Below, in pieces: positions 11,169 to 23,070 of a DNA stretch of 64,000 bases. Both the position numbers and the translations under genes were made by a program. The DNA is from Rhyzopertha dominica (Eukaryota > Arthropoda > Insecta > Coleoptera > Bostrichidae): assembly GCA_025024175.1 (NCBI GenBank), contig QCXZ01000001.1, positions 34,776,942 to 34,840,941 on the forward strand. Reading direction: 5' to 3'. The notes beneath the pieces are model-generated. The model had not been told where the DNA came from and did no database searches. It saw only the letters and a list, made by a program, of their open reading frames with translations. The number at the start of each line of letters is the position of its first letter. Positions within the stretch are counted from its first letter, which is position 1.

Positions 11169-12873
11169 ATAAATAATAAATAACTACTAACTGTGATCAA
11201 TATATTTCCTAAATCCCACCGATCTGATATAAATGTAGGTATTTTTAATTTTAGCTACATTTGATGAATAATAAAAAGTCCATTATCGTTCAACTTGTTA
11301 GGTGACCCCACAATCGTAAATACTACGAATACTGAAATTCACTGCTTAGTAATAAAGGCAAAAAAGTTTAATATAAAGTAAACATTATGTATGCACAACT
11401 AAACTATATAAGGTGAATGCTTTCAGCGTCCATAATGTAAGATAATATGTTTGCCGACAGATTGCTGTCACTAAAAAACACGGACAACAAATTATTAATC
11501 TGACGTTCCGATTAAACGTCTGTAATCTTAGTCAAAGACGAAAACCTCAAAATCACGTCTAACACGAGTTCAAAATTTTGTAATAGTAATATTATTTTAC
11601 CAAGTTTCCATCGGGTTAAAGTTGTTACTGCAGTATTCTTGTATGTCTCTAATAAACAGAGAATGGTAGTCAATTATAGCTACACGTTAATAAACAACCT
11701 AGCAACAACTACAGGAAAACTAGTATACCTAAGTATGCTATCTTGGAGAACGAACCACTCACATTTGAGAAGGAGAAATTACACAACGATCTATTATAGA
11801 ACAAAACAAAAGCACCATGCACGTTAGCAAGCCACTTATATTAAAACGTTTACAAAGACACTTATGTGAGGAAATGGAAACGATATTACTCAAAATACGT
11901 GTAAGACCCATTTTCAACAGCGTGTGGCATTCGAAGGTAGAGACCTACATACACTGCGAATGAAATATTTAAACTGCGCTAATGACATTCTCATAAAAAA
12001 CTGAATTTGGCAAACGCCCAGAGAATTTTATTTTGGTGTGCTATACGTAAGCAAGGTCGAGTGAATCTGTTAAATACCATGCATACTTATATGTATAAAT
12101 TAATTTGCCGAAACAACGCAAAAAATAAGTAAGTACGTAAGATTAAAATTTGTCAGTTAAAAATAACGTTTATTAATGTAACACAACAGAAATCTTCATA
12201 TTAAAAAGGCTTTTAGAAAAAAAATTATAACGGGAAATCCCTGAAATGAAGCTCAGTTGCATAAAATTTTAAGTAAACTTATCTTAATACCAAAGTGAAA
12301 ATTAACGGAAATATAGGATATCATAGTTTAGAATATAAATTACATTTGCTTTAGTATGTTGATATTACTTCAGGGTATTTTCACAAAAGTTGGTATCTGC
12401 GGTATTTCCTTGGGACAAAGAATGCAAATTCATTTAAAAATCTGTTACGTCCTCCAGAAAGCGCCAGTAAGGATTATTGGGACAAGTTATTACAGAGCAA
12501 ACTTGTTCCTCCCTTTTTACCACTTTTAGCTTCTATATAAAAAGGTATACCTTAAGTGATATCAACGTCACGTACGGAATTTGCCTCTAACTTTTATTTA
12601 ACTCCTACAAGTATACGATTTTTACACTATTTTTCCAGTATCCTGGCTCTAATAGCCTATGTCCTTTCGCCATCTTATGGGGATTCCCTAGTAAAACTTT
12701 TGTAGAATATTTCTGGTTGAACACGAAGCCAATCATGCACGATCAGCAACGTCAAAATTTTATTAAATTTTGAGTCCAAACAGATGCGAATCAGATTGTG
12801 TTAAAGCCGGTTTGTAAGGCGTAGGTTGAATAATCACCCAATGAATTTGTAGTCAATTGGGTTTTTCGGTGAT
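11169..12873. other. No gene recognised
   Basis: AT-rich sequence without a credible frame, TIR pair or RNA gene. Confidence 0.5.
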
Positions 12874-13470
12874 GTAAAACATAAGCAAATAATTCCCTAA
12901 GTAGGTTAGTATAAAAAATGTATTTAAGTACGTGAATATTCAAGTAAAAGTTGAACTATTTTAGAACGCCCTCCAAAAGATGTGACGACTTAACTGAAAA
13001 AGGAAATACGCAACTTGGCAACAGTGTTACTTTGCATTCTTTCGTGGCTGTCAAATCACGGTCGGATGTCGGGCATCAGTCAAGCTGATTGTTAACATAC
13101 GTGGTTTTGTAAACGTTATCATCTTGTGCCGGTGTTGATTTGTTATGTTTGTGTTTCATGATACTTAATTAACGCAAGAACTACGAATGATAAACAAAAG
13201 AAAACAAAAGCAACACATAAAAAACGCGTTTACAGATCAGCTGTTACTGTACTGTCAGTGGTTAGCTGTACGCGATGTTGCTACTTGCTCTAATTGTTGT
13301 AAAACGGTACAACCAGACTGTTCACTTATGACGTTACAACTGAATTCTTTAATATTTATTAATTAATATCGCAAGTTATACGCAATATTGAAAGAAATAA
13401 AAAAACACGCAATCTTATTTCAATTGGATCATTCGGGATGTATAATAAAAAAACCGCTGAAATACAATTG
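12874..13470 (+). repeat. 0.6-kb repeat, copy 2
   Basis: Direct, diverged copy of 9266-9862. It has small indels, for example a shorter middle after the gatcagctgttactgtactg block and an extra cacgcaatcttatttcaatt near its end. A mariner fossil begins immediately after it. Confidence 0.85.
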
Positions 13471-13483
13471 CGCAGTAAAAGCT

Positions 13484-13790
13484 CAGGCGTTATCGGGTAG
13501 CAAGATGATTGAAAGGTTTCTCATTTTTGAGCGAAATGCACGTTGAACTTTACGTGTGAACAAGTCAGAATAATAAGGGACTTCAATGGTATATCGTTCT
13601 CTCAAAAAATTGGTCAAGATAACACCCTCACTCTCCCAAAATATGGTGGCCATTACTTTACGGGCTGAGTCATAACTTTCGCTTTTTCAGTAGAACAGTG
13701 AACTCATGTTTCGTCGCAGTCGAGGAATTTGAAGATGTATCACCTTTTCATCTTGGTATTGCCTGAGCAGCTTAGTAGATGGCTGTTTTT
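13484..13790 (-). pseudogene. Mariner (DD34D type) transposase fossil
   Basis: Read on the minus strand, the segment has a first-Asp region (LDCDET, in place of the usual TGDETW) at about 13720, then after a frame shift KVMATIFWESEGVILTNFL and finally LLPDNA at about 13490, the second catalytic Asp block (normally HDNA). Stops interrupt it, for example one after DET. No third Asp region, TIR or target duplication was found, so it is a truncated relic. The SEGVIL and PDNA signatures place it in the mariner branch and not in Tc1 or rosa. Confidence 0.75.
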
Positions 13791-16700
13791 GTTTAATAGT
13801 CGTCAGCAATCTGGGTATATCCGGGTATTCATCTTTCGCAAACTTTTTGGCAATGCAGATGGTAATTCAAGGTTTTGTAGACGCTATCAACACATTACAA
13901 ACACATAAATTCTATTGACAAAAATACAGCCTTTTATGCTCGCCCTTATGGGGTTAATGCTGATTGATGAATCTAGGTTTTAGAGATCTTGCGTGCGGCA
14001 AATTTCTCGTTTTCGATTTCACTAAATTGAGGTGGTAAAAACAAATGAAGTGACTGTGACATGCAGGCTTTGCAGATACCCAAATGCAAGAATGTTAAGT
14101 AGGAATTGTGGCTAGGGGATTGAATTGTATTTGATCATAGCTCTTGAACAGTTTCTTGCAAGCTCCTTCTGAACTTCCATATGTTTTGCCTAATGTGCTT
14201 TTAACCGGAAAGCCTTCTAAAAAAGTGTAACTTTTTTGTTTGTAGATAAATTGGTATTCATCGATCTAAAAATAGCGGGATACCAAATTTTACTAAATAA
14301 TCCCGAATTGATCTAAACATATTAAATAAAATGTAATTTTCATACTTGGCTTTGACATTAACAGATTTGTTATAAAAAATAACGAACAGAAATATTTAAC
14401 AGCGTCACATCATCAATAATGTAATGTACCATAGCTAGAGTGTTTCCAATTAATATTTTCCCTCGTATGTGTTCGATAATGCCAAACTGAAGTTATCAGT
14501 TCTGATAATATCCATATGAAACATACGTTTTGTAGTGTTTACGCAAATGACTTTTAACACAGTGGTGTACCAAAGAATACACCTTCACCTGATAGTATTT
14601 CTTTATTCCGGCACATAATATTAGACTCGACGGGCTGGTTAGTAAGATGTAGGTAATACTGCTACATTCCCAGAAACCAATATCTTATTATTTTCATAAA
14701 TCAACAGTATATCCCGTAAAATCACAAAACAATAAAGGATTATTACCGGATGCCGTCTATTAACACCTCTCGTTAGAAGTGTAAGATGTATATTTAAATC
14801 TGGTCTAATATGGTCACTATGATGTACTCGTAGGTAACTTCGAGCAATGCATGCTATATTGTATAATAAGAATACTGTACGAATACTTTTAATTTACTAC
14901 TTTTAGAGGAACGGCTGGTCATTATAATTTAGTAGATCATACAAATTTTTAATTATTTCTTACTAGTTTTATATAACTTAATTCAGACACTTTGGAAATG
15001 GTAGTACTCTTTAGAATTTTGTTAAAAATATGCCACTGATTATTTTTTAGCTGCGGAAAACTAAGACTATCAGCTACTTTGCGTAAAAATAACTTTTAAA
15101 ATAATAGTTGTTTGAAATGACCCCCACCAATATGCACAATATACGGCTACAACTTATTAATCTGTCTTATTGACAATGAACTTGCGAAGGGCTAATACTT
15201 AAACACAAGTGCTGTGCTCATAATTTAATATTTCCACATACAAAAAAAACAAAGCCGTATGTTTCTTAATTTAAAATTGTGGAAGAATTTGAGTAGGTAT
15301 ACATTTTCCAAATATAATGGATCCAAGCTAACCTGTTAAACCTCTTGACGTAAATCAACATCTGTGGAAATAATAGTGGGTGTAAAACCGATAAACCAAT
15401 TTAGTTTGGCATTTATAACTCATGTTGAATTAACAATGAATTTGACGTCACGTTCTTGAAACAAGCGATTTATGAAAATCTATCTTTATGTATACAAATG
15501 AATAAAAGTTCTACAGAATTTCACTTACCAAGTAAAATTTCACATTTTCCATTCCTCAAGCGCTTGAAAGAACGAAACCCTAACATGATAAAGTTAGCCG
15601 TCGTTATTTTGTTAAGTTCGTTGGCAATTATAAAAACTTAATATTATTATCAATGTAAAATTTTTAACATCGAAACTATAAGACACTGAAAATAGCACAT
15701 CACATTTAAAAACAACTGTACGCAATATATGGACATGCACATCGGTTCGAATGCAGCACTATTATTAAACGGACCGTTTTCGAGAAGAGGTAACATACCA
15801 TCGCGGACCGTGTCCAAACATCGACTACTAAAACTTAATTAAGTTCTATGACACGGAATCGTCCATTCCCGTTCGTTTCAAACAATAAATAATCGATTCA
15901 CCTTACCCGACATACTTTTTACTTCTGTGTGTTTATATCAAAGTAATTTGTATCATTGCGCATGCTGGTTAAATATTTAAACGACCACTTCGAAATTACC
16001 AGGTCTGTTATTCACAACACAATCTAAGTACAATCGTGTTCAATGAAGAAGGATTTTCAAAATGATGGAGTTTAGAAATACCATTTTGGATGCAACTGTA
16101 TAATTTATATAGTTGCACTCTGACAAATTCACAAACCTGTAAAGCAAAATAATGAAAAACTTGTTCTGAATTTTAGTAATTAAATATGTATAATGTATCA
16201 CCGTACTGCTATGATCTCGACTCCCACAAAATTTTTCGCTGCAGTAGGGTAGATAAAAAACAAAGTATGCTACTGCATTGGCCTACCCTTGTGGAAATAT
16301 AATTAAAATATTTATTTTTACCCGGAAAAATTAGCGACGGGAAAATATACATCGTCATAGATGCTGGCGGAAAAATGTGTTTACTGAAAATGCACGGTAA
16401 ATATTTTCATCAAACAGCCACGACCTTTTTTTAATCCTGGGAAGAAAAGTTAGATGTCAAAGCATTTGGAGAAACCATTTCCTACCACACGAAACCGAAC
16501 AAAATAAGCCGATTTGCTTAAATACTCCCATGATGTTTTGAGATTGTCTTCTTAACATTGACAGCTAACAAAAACACGAGGCAACCAGAGTTATGTGGAA
16601 ATTGTATTAAAAACAAGTTTTTTGAAGACATTTTAAAACTGTTTTAACTACCTTTAAAAATAAGAGATATAATTTTGTAGAAGAGAACAACAATGATAGC

Positions 16701-16919
16701 TTTGAACCAGTAAAATTCTCCTAAAGTAACCGTAAGAGACAAGGTTCATAAATAAGCTTAGATGCCCTAGGCGACAAGGTATAGCAAAATCTATTGTTGT
16801 TAATAAAATAAAACAATTAGAGCTAATAGAGCGAGAACGGGCAACAGTACTTCCAAGCTTTGAAAGCTGTGTAATACAATGACAATTGACATAAATATCT
16901 TTCATTATTGAGGAATAAG
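13791..16919. other. No gene recognised
   Basis: AT-rich sequence. Open frames are short, overlap on both strands and lack recognisable motifs. Confidence 0.5.
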
Positions 16920-16929
16920 GAGCACGGGA

Positions 16930-17012
16930 ATCAAACTAAACAAAACCACTACTAAAAATACATTTTCAACGAAGTTTCGACGTCAGTGAGAAGTCTTCTT
17001 CAGGTTTAAAGA
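16930..17012 (-). mobile_element. Penelope-like UTR remnant with hammerhead-like core
   Basis: On the minus strand the sequence reads from 17007 aaacctgaagaagacttctc, then actgacgtcgaaacttcg, then ttgaaaatgtatttttagta. This gaagactt..gtcgaaac..gttgaaaatgt pattern is one I associate with UTRs of arthropod Penelope-like elements. No coding part was found on either side, so it is an isolated fragment. Confidence 0.45.
16975..17003 (-). ncRNA. Hammerhead-ribozyme-like core
   Basis: CTGAAGA (17003-16997) matches the CUGANGA box. GAAA (16978-16975) follows an 18-nt insert whose ends GACTTC and GACGTC pair at five of six positions as stem II. Stem III and the cleavage triplet cannot be assigned with confidence, so activity is uncertain. 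Confidence 0.35.
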
Positions 17013-19811
17013 AATAAGTAGTAGAAAATATAATGAAGTGCGTTCATACTATACAACGTCCGGATTTATGAGGTAAATATCAAACACAACATTCTGAGCC
17101 TCCTCAAGAACCAAAAAATAAGACATCAACTTGCACAAGATGTAACTTTTTATAATTTTCATTTTTCAGGTACTACCAGCGGAAGAAATCCCACACAGGT
17201 AAAATAACAAAAAGAATCACAGTACATGTGATTACACAAAAATTCCATAAAATACGTAAAACTATTAAAAATAACAACAAAACGTGCGGACGCAACAGCA
17301 ATATTATACTGTTTTTTTTTGTAACAGGCATTGCTTCATAGGTTCAGTTTTGTACATTTGAACGGAATATCAAGCTGGAATATAGAAGTCTAACGATGAA
17401 ACAAAAAATGAAATGAAGTGAACACCTGAAATTAACGAAATTAAAAAGGAAAAGTTGGACTGATCCAGAATTAAAAGAGCTTGATGAAGCTGATAGCCTT
17501 CTAATATGAGTGTGTGAAACAAGAAACGCCGGGTTTTCCTAATACACCATATCGTAATGATTTTCATTTTCTGAAAATATATTGCAAAAATCAATTTGTA
17601 AAATATAAAAATTGATATTATAGAAGAATGGCGTGATTATCACCGAACTTCTCCACCCTTATGGTAATTAACTAACCTTAATTTTATATTAAAAATAGGA
17701 TACAGATATTTATACTTAGAGGACATTGTTTGTGTTCGTTATTCAGTACTTCCATATTCCCATTTAAGGACCTTAAATAAAAGAGTCATGAATACCGACT
17801 AAATAACCAAGAAATAGGTTATATATACATGGTAAAATGCTTCTTCTACAATCACCAGAACACCTTGTATATTGTTATTGGTTCCATTTTTTCGAAATAC
17901 ATATTTCAGAACAAAAGTAGGATACCTTTTGCAATTTCACATATTCAAGCAAGTACCGTATTAAACACTTGGATTACAACCCGAAAAACGCTTAAATTCT
18001 AGAAGAAAATATTTTTAACCCGGTAAATCGTTTATACCGCTACATTGTATAAGCAAGCACATTTATATGTTTAGTATGAGCATGTAGTCATAGTGGCACA
18101 AAAAGCAAAATGTGTGAGATCTATTTGACAATTACATGTAAAACGGCAAGCTGAACGCTACCCATGAAAAAATAATGCTTACTCGATCAAATACTGCAAA
18201 GCAACACAAAAGATCAATACGCACAGCCAGATTGTCTAATCTGTATAAATGTTGGATGAGAGTACATGCGGGGCAAATCCATTACCTGCATATTCTATGG
18301 GCCTGGATAAACGTAATAAATATGGCGGCGGATGCAGATCAATATGTTTACAGTAAAGTACAAAGTTTAAGCGTAGGAGTGGGCATGGAGTGGAAGTAGC
18401 GAGACGAACGTAATAAACGAAAGCCGGAAAATAAACTCAATTAGGTGGAGCGCTGTCGCGAACTGAGTAACTTCGGAAACGCTCTTGAAGTTCTCAAACC
18501 GCGCAAATCCGGAGGCGACGCCCATTGCTGGGTTCTTGGATGATGTTTTGCAACAATAGTGATCTGTTCTACGATCGTTATGTATTGTACTATGTGTAAA
18601 GGGCAAACCAAAAAGACGTCTACAAAGGGCAGTTAATAACAAGCGCGTGCACAAAAAATATTCCTGTAAATTGTACCTATACAGGATGATTTTAAATTAA
18701 TATCTTGGTTATTTTGCCTTTAACAAAATAAATACGTTGCTGATGGTTAAATGGACAGTGAAATTATGTCTTAACGGCTATCATAGTGACGAAACAATTC
18801 CGGACTGTGGAGAAAGTGTTTAATTTTCGTACTAGTGCGTTAATATATGATAGACATTAAGGATTGATCAAAGGTTCCATCATGCATTATGTCAGTGTTC
18901 TGATGTTGGCAAAATTAAAACGAGGACCACATAGAAAAGTTAATGTAGATAGTAACAAAAGTTAGCCTTCGCGAAACGTAAAACTAGTATTATGGGAACT
19001 GATTACTATAAGGATTGAAGTTGACACCGATTTTGATTTTTAGAATCATTCTTTTGTCCAACAAAATACCAAGTACTGAAGATCATCCGTTGGATTTAGC
19101 AATACGAATAATCCAATTAAATCGATTTATCAACATTTCCCGATCACAAATTTGAAGAAAAACAATATTCGAAGTGACTACGTGATTTTTTAAAACTCAA
19201 ACGTATATACATATTGTAAACGATGTTCATAGCACTACTTTTATAAAAATAGTTTCATCTGTTAAAAAATCGTTTGTAAATCGGATATTTATATGCGGTA
19301 TACTGCGGTATGATATACCTCGGGGGTCGGGGGACCTTTTGAAAATTTTCCTTCTTTCAATTCGTTGTTGACATATTCGCCGTATGCCTTGAATATAAAT
19401 TTCTACTACTACGCCGTAAGATGTAATCAATGTAAATGTTAATACTTTTCGGAACAGCTGTGAAAAGCACTGTTGGATGCACAATTCCATATCTTCACTG
19501 TAAATAGTGAAAAAAAAGTTATTAAATACATTATTTGGGATAGCATCCAAGATTAAAGTGACATCTGAATTAAGTTTTTTGAAGATGGAAATGTATAGGT
19601 ACGAAACTCTGTACGAAATTTATAGTTAAAACAAATACGTGAAATAAATAAATCTCATTAACAGGAATTAAATGGTTCGAAAAATGGGCTAAAAGCAAAA
19701 CCAAAGAATGTTTACGTTCAAAAACTGGAGAGAAAAAACAATCATTTAGAAGAATGAACTGATTTGGTTTTTTTTCCTACTAATATAACCAACTATATAT
19801 AAGTGTAACAA

Positions 19812-19835
19812 AATAATAATAATAATAATAATAAT
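19812..19835. repeat. AAT trinucleotide microsatellite
   Basis: About eight uninterrupted AAT units. Confidence 0.9.
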
Positions 19836-21450
19836 TACAAAGGTACCTGCGCAAAAATAACAATGGACAAACAAAAATAGTTTTACTGGAATGTATTTAA
19901 ACATACACTAGTTGAACTGCGCTGCTACTTTAAAAGGTTTCTCATTCACTACGAAAAGTTAATGCAGTAGGTATAATTGTTCTCTGCAGATCTCAATTAA
20001 GGTCAGATATTATCGTCAGTCCGGTAACCATTAATTATTAAAAAGCAAAGTAATATTTGACCCAGCATTCATATACTTGTCCACGATAATTTTCGTTTTA
20101 ATGGTAGACAAATAATGAAAGTAACAATTTGACAATCCCTGATAAACCGTTTTTTTCTCATTAGGCGGTGTCATAATTAATAAATTTTTAAATAAGGCTA
20201 GACAAATAATTTCATTTATTGGATAAACGAAGGCTACCGATGGACAACCAATGGAATAAAAAGTTTCAAAGGCAAATTAAGAATCGTTGAAATTTCGCAA
20301 ATGGTTGTGCAAAGTTAACACAACACTATTATAATACCTACAAGCCCAGCCTGCATGTTATTTCAACATTTAAGGAACATAAAGAATTGACCACCTAATC
20401 ACCTGTAAAAACAATGTGAATCAGTTTTACGTAATCAGTTCCAAAACTTTAACGAAAAGCGAAATCATGTAGTGATCAGACGTGGAAGATTATATATGAA
20501 AGTTGAAAATGTACATTACATTTTATTTTTCAATCGATGTATTATATCATATCATCATTTGGCTTACCCCATGGACAATTCGTTAAAAATACTGCCTCAA
20601 TTTTCGATACTACGGTTCGTATTTCTTTAGCAAGCCGGTCGACTTTTTAATATTTCATTCAGATTTCATTATTGCCGAACATANTGTACAAAACTAAAAT
20701 ACATATAGTCGAATATAAGTAAACGCACTTAATAAAAAATCACACCGCAATTTTCTTAAGCAAAATTTTCACACACGTTTCGCTTAGACACATGCCCCTG
20801 TATCATCACCGAACTGTAACTTGCTATGAAAATTAAATGCTGTCATAATATTAGATGTCCACCAACGGTCGCACCGCCCACTGGTGTAGCNTTCACTGTT
20901 TTGTAGAGCTTATTAAACTGCTATAAAACTAATAAAAACAGAACGAAATTTTCATAAAAGTTCCAATAAAACAGCAAATGCTTGTTATTTAAAAGAAGAG
21001 TAAACTTATTTAATCCTATTTAAAAAGGTTATAAAAACCTGTATTGACAAAACATTGATTATTAATAAAGAATAAATGAGAATCGAAATTCCAACGTACT
21101 CTCATAGATAGCATTAACTACTACATTAACCTACATTAAACAATATCTATTTATTAAGTGAAAAAGTTTTACTTTAACCATAAGTTAAGCGGGAATGTCA
21201 AAAACACTAAGCTAAAACGACATAGAGCATTTACATACTACGTTTGATAGGAACGAAAATCGATATTCATGAGCTATATATAATAATAGCGAAATAGATC
21301 TATCTGTAGTTGGTTGCGGTACATTTTAAAATTTATAGTTGTTAATACCAAAAGGAATGATGAAGTGATATATATTAAAAACCTTCCACTTAAAGAAAAT
21401 GAAAAGAAATATAGAGCTCGTAAAAAGGATTGGTATATTCTGGACACTAA

Positions 21451-21714
21451 GGTTCAAAAGAATACTGTGGATACTGTGCATATCTCCAAATCGATGGTAC
21501 GGCGTTTCCATTAGATAACTTGGATAAAAAGCTTGCGAGACTGGCATCAAAGGGGTTACCAACGCTTTTAAAAACCTCAAAGGCACGTTTTATGAAGCGC
21601 CATATAAAAGTTATTCCATCCATTAAAACTTCCAATTTCAGGAATCGCCACAAAAAAAACTCATCAATCATTGCTGTTATGAAATGGCTATATTACGACG
21701 AAGGCAAATTTTGA
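21451..21714 (+). CDS. Unrecognised open frame, 87 codons, no Met start
   Basis: The frame is open from just after a stop at 21448-21450 to TGA at 21714. It begins GSKEYCGYCAYLQIDGTAFP, followed by a Lys-rich amphipathic stretch (LDKKLARLASKGLPTLL) and a basic tail (RHKKNSS). The composition is more protein-like than neighbouring chance frames, but I recognise no family and there is no acceptor or ATG at its head. The antisense strand is also open. It could be a transposon fragment or chance. Confidence 0.15.
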   Translation, partial: GSKEYCGYCAYLQIDGTAFPLDNLDKKLARLASKGLPTLLKTSKARFMKRHIKVIPSIKTSNFRNRHKKNSSIIAVMKWLYYDEGKF

Positions 21715-23057
21715 AGATCTAAAACATTTAGCAAGCACCTTAATAAAAAAAATTATACATATAAGTACATATTTGAAGTGAAATGCAATCTAAATTCTTA
21801 CTTAGTATTATTATTGTATTTGATTTCAAGAGTTAAAGTGCGTTAAAACTTGTATTTCATAAGATGAAAAGTAATCAATTTCTCAAAAAAAAATCATAAT
21901 AAAATTCCAAAATGCAAAAAATAGTTTTATAGAAAGCATGAAATCTAGGTTGAAGAATCGCACCGAAAAAAAAGGTAAAGAAATATAGTATCACAGTACG
22001 CTAGTCTACTACTTATTTTACCTATTTGTCTTATAAATGGCACACGTATAAACATATAACCGACGATCTATTGTTCAACAATCATTTAATTCTTATACAC
22101 GGTTATTGGTATCATTTTCTATTCTCAGTTTAAATATTGTGACAGAAATTGAATCAGTTACGAATCTACAGGTAGAAAACACTGAAAGTTAAAAATCATG
22201 TACTCGGATTCAGATTCAAGGTAAAACAAATTTACTTAGAATTGAGTTGTAGTGAAATATTATAACAACAATACACATAATTACTGGAAAACAAGACGTA
22301 ATAAAATAAAAAAGCTGTACTTGTTGGCAGTTTTCTTAAGCGATCACTCGGTAAATGAACAGCCGGCTCCAAAGGAAATGCAATGTGTATCTATTAAACA
22401 ACTGGCCCAAACGTTATTATAGACTCAACAAATATTGTTCAATTTTTGTATACTAGACAGTACTTTTTCCACAAGATCATTACTTTACATTATTATCATA
22501 AATACTGCTATAATTAGCTTACTGGGAAATATTTAAAACTACCCACTGTTTCATTTATGCTACAGACGACTGTACTGAGACGCAGACAATTTGATTATGC
22601 TTTCCGCTCAAAAATAGCGCAGCAGGACACTATTACAGAGATGCGAGAGTTGTTTTTGTTATGGTCTAGCTAAGCATTTGTGCATTGTGCTTTGCAGTGT
22701 TGTATTATGCTCCATGTAATGTCGCATTCGCCAGATCAGTAATTACGTACGTGGTTTACATTGTTAACGCATAAATGCTGTTCAAGATGGAGCTGGGCTT
22801 TGTGAAAGAAGAATTCCATAATTTACGAAAGATCGCCTTACACAAGAAAAATGCTGGTTGGGCGTTGTATAAGTTGTATTCATGCACATTGCCACATACC
22901 ATATCTTTAATCTTTTCTCGTACTTGTTGACTGGTTTCCATTCAACTATTGACATTTGTTAATGACTGACATGGAGAAATGGGAGAATATATCATAATTA
23001 TGGCTAGCAACGGGATTATCCGCACCTAAGGTTCGCACAGTGCGCGGGTCCGTCCGG

Positions 23058-23070
23058 CACGTGACGTCAC
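23058..23070. promoter_or_regulatory. Fused E-box/CRE-like palindrome in a GC-rich island
   Basis: CACGTG (23058-23063) overlaps TGACGTCA (23062-23069), and GTGACGTCAC (23061-23070) is itself a perfect palindrome. It sits in a short GC-rich island (about 23020-23090) within AT-rich DNA, resembling bHLH and bZIP (CREB/ATF) sites placed together. No adjacent first exon was recognised, so its role as an enhancer or promoter is conjecture. Confidence 0.35.

Larger units (their letters stand above)
17021..23040. other. No gene recognised; one microsatellite
   Basis: About 6 kb of AT-rich sequence. An (AAT)n tract lies at 19812-19835. The locally GC-richer stretch at 18360-18660 has an open minus-strand frame (95 codons) without any family signature. 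The open frame at 21451-21714 is listed separately. Confidence 0.5.

Noticed and set aside
18367..18654. Minus-strand frame of 95 codons in a GC-richer patch, tested as a missing canoe exon
   Set aside because: No afadin FHA, dilute or PDZ signature and no agreeing splice phase.
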